Below, one piece after another: positions 63,066 to 64,000 of a stretch of DNA of 64,000 bases. Under the pieces are notes generated by a model. It was not told the DNA's origin. It made no database searches and was given only the letters and a program-made list of their open reading frames with translations. The stretch's first letter is position 1. Every line of letters begins with the position of its first letter. This DNA comes from Bacteroidaceae bacterium (GTDB lineage: Bacteria; Bacteroidota; Bacteroidia; Bacteroidales; Bacteroidaceae). The stretch spans positions 1-64,000 of the forward strand of contig JAFZZI010000001.1 of the NCBI GenBank assembly GCA_017615835.1. The letters run 5' to 3'. The translations under genes and the position numbers were made by a program.

Positions 63066-64000
63066 ATGGCAAAGAGATTCCTTCTTATGGTTGTCACCGC
63101 AATGACAACGTTGCTGGCTTCTTCACAGACAGATGTCCAGTTGAAAGTGACCTATTATTCCCCAGATATTGTAAGGGTCGAGAAAACCGTTGGGGAGTTC
63201 CGTACAAAACCCAGCGTCAGCGTAATAATGACTCCTGGCGAGGTCGGCAAGCCTCGTGTCAGGGTTTCTGTATCGAAGGACGGCCGCGTGACTTTTTCCG
63301 ACAGCAAAGGAAAGGTTCTTCTGCGGGAGGGCGAAAGTTTTTTTGAGCCCATAAAGGACGGTATCGACAAAGGCTCCTGGAAAGCCGGACAGAGTTGGAT
63401 TCTCGACAAGGATGAACCCATTTACGGACTGGGCTTCCTGCAGAACGGCAAAATGAGCCAGCGCGGAGAGAACCGTACCATGATTCAGTCCAATCTTGAG
63501 GATTTTGCAAATGTGTGGCAGTCTGTCAAAGGGTATGGGGTGTTTCTGGACAATTATTCTCCCACCGAATGGAGTGATGACGGCACTGTACTGACAATGA
63601 AGTCACAAGTGGCGGAAGAGGTGGATTACTATTTTATTTATGGCGGAAATGCAGACGGTGTCGTGAAGGGTCTCCGTGAGCTTACCGGCCATGTTCCGAT
63701 GATACCTCTCTGGACCTATGGCTTCCACCAGAGCCGTGAGCGTTACAAGAGCCAAAAGGAGTTGCTTGACGTGGTTAAAGGCTACCGTGATGCCGGTGTA
63801 CCGCTTGACGGCATCATTCAGGACTGGCAGTATTGGGGAAACAATTATCTGTGGAATGCAATGGAGTTCCTGAATGCTGATTTTCCCAATGCCAAGGCAA
63901 TGGTTGACGAGACACACCGTATGAATGCCCATATGTCAATATCGATATGGCAGTCGTTCGGACCACAGACAAAGCCTTATGCACAGTTGAAGGAAAAAGG
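63066..64000 (+). CDS. GH31 glycoside hydrolase (5' part; continues beyond the window)
   Basis: An open frame from an ATG with a signal peptide (M-A-K-R-F-L-L-M-V-V-T-A ... S-S-Q) runs without a stop to the window end, 311 codons. It shows the N-terminal beta-sandwich, then Y-G-L-G-F-L-Q, P-L-W-T-Y-G-F-H-Q-S-R and G-I-I-Q-D-W-Q-Y-W-G, which are GH31 landmarks before the catalytic aspartates. The nucleophile and acid/base lie beyond the edge, so substrate class is open; alpha-xylosidase is possible. Different from the GH31 starting at 26542. Confidence 0.88.
   Translation, partial: MAKRFLLMVVTAMTTLLASSQTDVQLKVTYYSPDIVRVEKTVGEFRTKPSVSVIMTPGEVGKPRVRVSVSKDGRVTFSDSKGKVLLREGESFFEPIKDGIDKGSWKAGQSWILDKDEPIYGLGFLQNGKMSQRGENRTMIQSNLEDFANVWQSVKGYGVFLDNYSPTEWSDDGTVLTMKSQVAEEVDYYFIYGGNADGVVKGLRELTGHVPMIPLWTYGFHQSRERYKSQKELLDVVKGYRDAGVPLDGIIQDWQYWGNNYLWNAMEFLNADFPNAKAMVDETHRMNAHMSISIWQSFGPQTKPYAQLKEK

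Overview
The window looks like a Bacteroidales chromosome, probably from a plant-fibre-degrading Prevotella or Bacteroides relative. Three things point there. Promoters fit the Bacteroidetes pattern (TTTG or TTG, about 19-21 bases, TAnnTTTG), and most genes lack a strong Shine-Dalgarno. Many exported proteins end in a Bacteroidetes-type tail (Tyr-x-x-x-Gly-x-x-Val/Pro ... Gly-x-x-Ile-x-Asn-Gly-Lys-Lys). The gene content also fits: GH10 with inserted CBMs, DUF4252 with an ECF sigma factor, a CotH/LTD protein, and a thiS-E-G-F-H-tenI cluster. No rRNA, tRNA, CRISPR array, complete insertion sequence or SusC/SusD pair was seen.

Layout. 1-1.3 kb is a decayed minus-strand accessory locus: an XRE helix-turn-helix remnant, an AlbA_2 ATP-binding protein collapsed by frameshift and deletion, and a RhuM-like gene whose C-terminus has been replaced. 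1.3-3.6 kb is a GH10 xylanase. 3.7-5.4 kb holds a divergent metal efflux permease and Fur-family regulator with a dyad between them. 5.35-9.4 kb is a tightly packed thiamine (thiazole) operon without thiC. 9.56-13.3 kb is a TrpB2 / phenylacetate-CoA ligase / ACT / thioesterase operon, preceded by what reads as a classical transcription attenuator: a 23-codon leader peptide with four Phe codons and two Trp codons, a competing antiterminator and an intrinsic terminator. 13.4-16.8 kb carries small redox and accessory genes, then a stub of an AAA ATPase. 17-19.7 kb is a BspA-like LRR surface protein. 20.2-24.2 kb has a fused CcsB/CcsA-type cytochrome c biogenesis protein, an arylsulfotransferase-like lipoprotein and an orphan nucleotidyltransferase C-terminus.

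24.2-56.4 kb is a carbohydrate-degradation region: a GH43 lipoprotein; GH31 alpha-xylosidase, GH74 xyloglucanase and UxaE-type tagaturonate epimerase in a row; a porin; a CotH/LTD surface operon; three CE1-type esterases; an esterase-GH51 fusion; a phosphoesterase with three tandem repeat domains; and a second GH51. Together with the GH10 gene and another GH31 at the right edge, this suits attack on arabinoxylan and xyloglucan side chains. An ECF sigma / membrane protein / DUF4252 operon sits inside it. 56.6-64 kb has an orphan sugar-binding lipoprotein, a lipoprotein nuclease, a stand-alone EF-G paralogue with intact GTPase motifs, a CstA-type peptide or pyruvate transporter, a PorT-like barrel and the start of a second GH31.

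The observation most worth following up is the Phe/Trp leader-peptide attenuator at 9557-9739. Its ATG lies only five bases after the -7 box, so the leader may be translated from a leaderless or nearly leaderless transcript.
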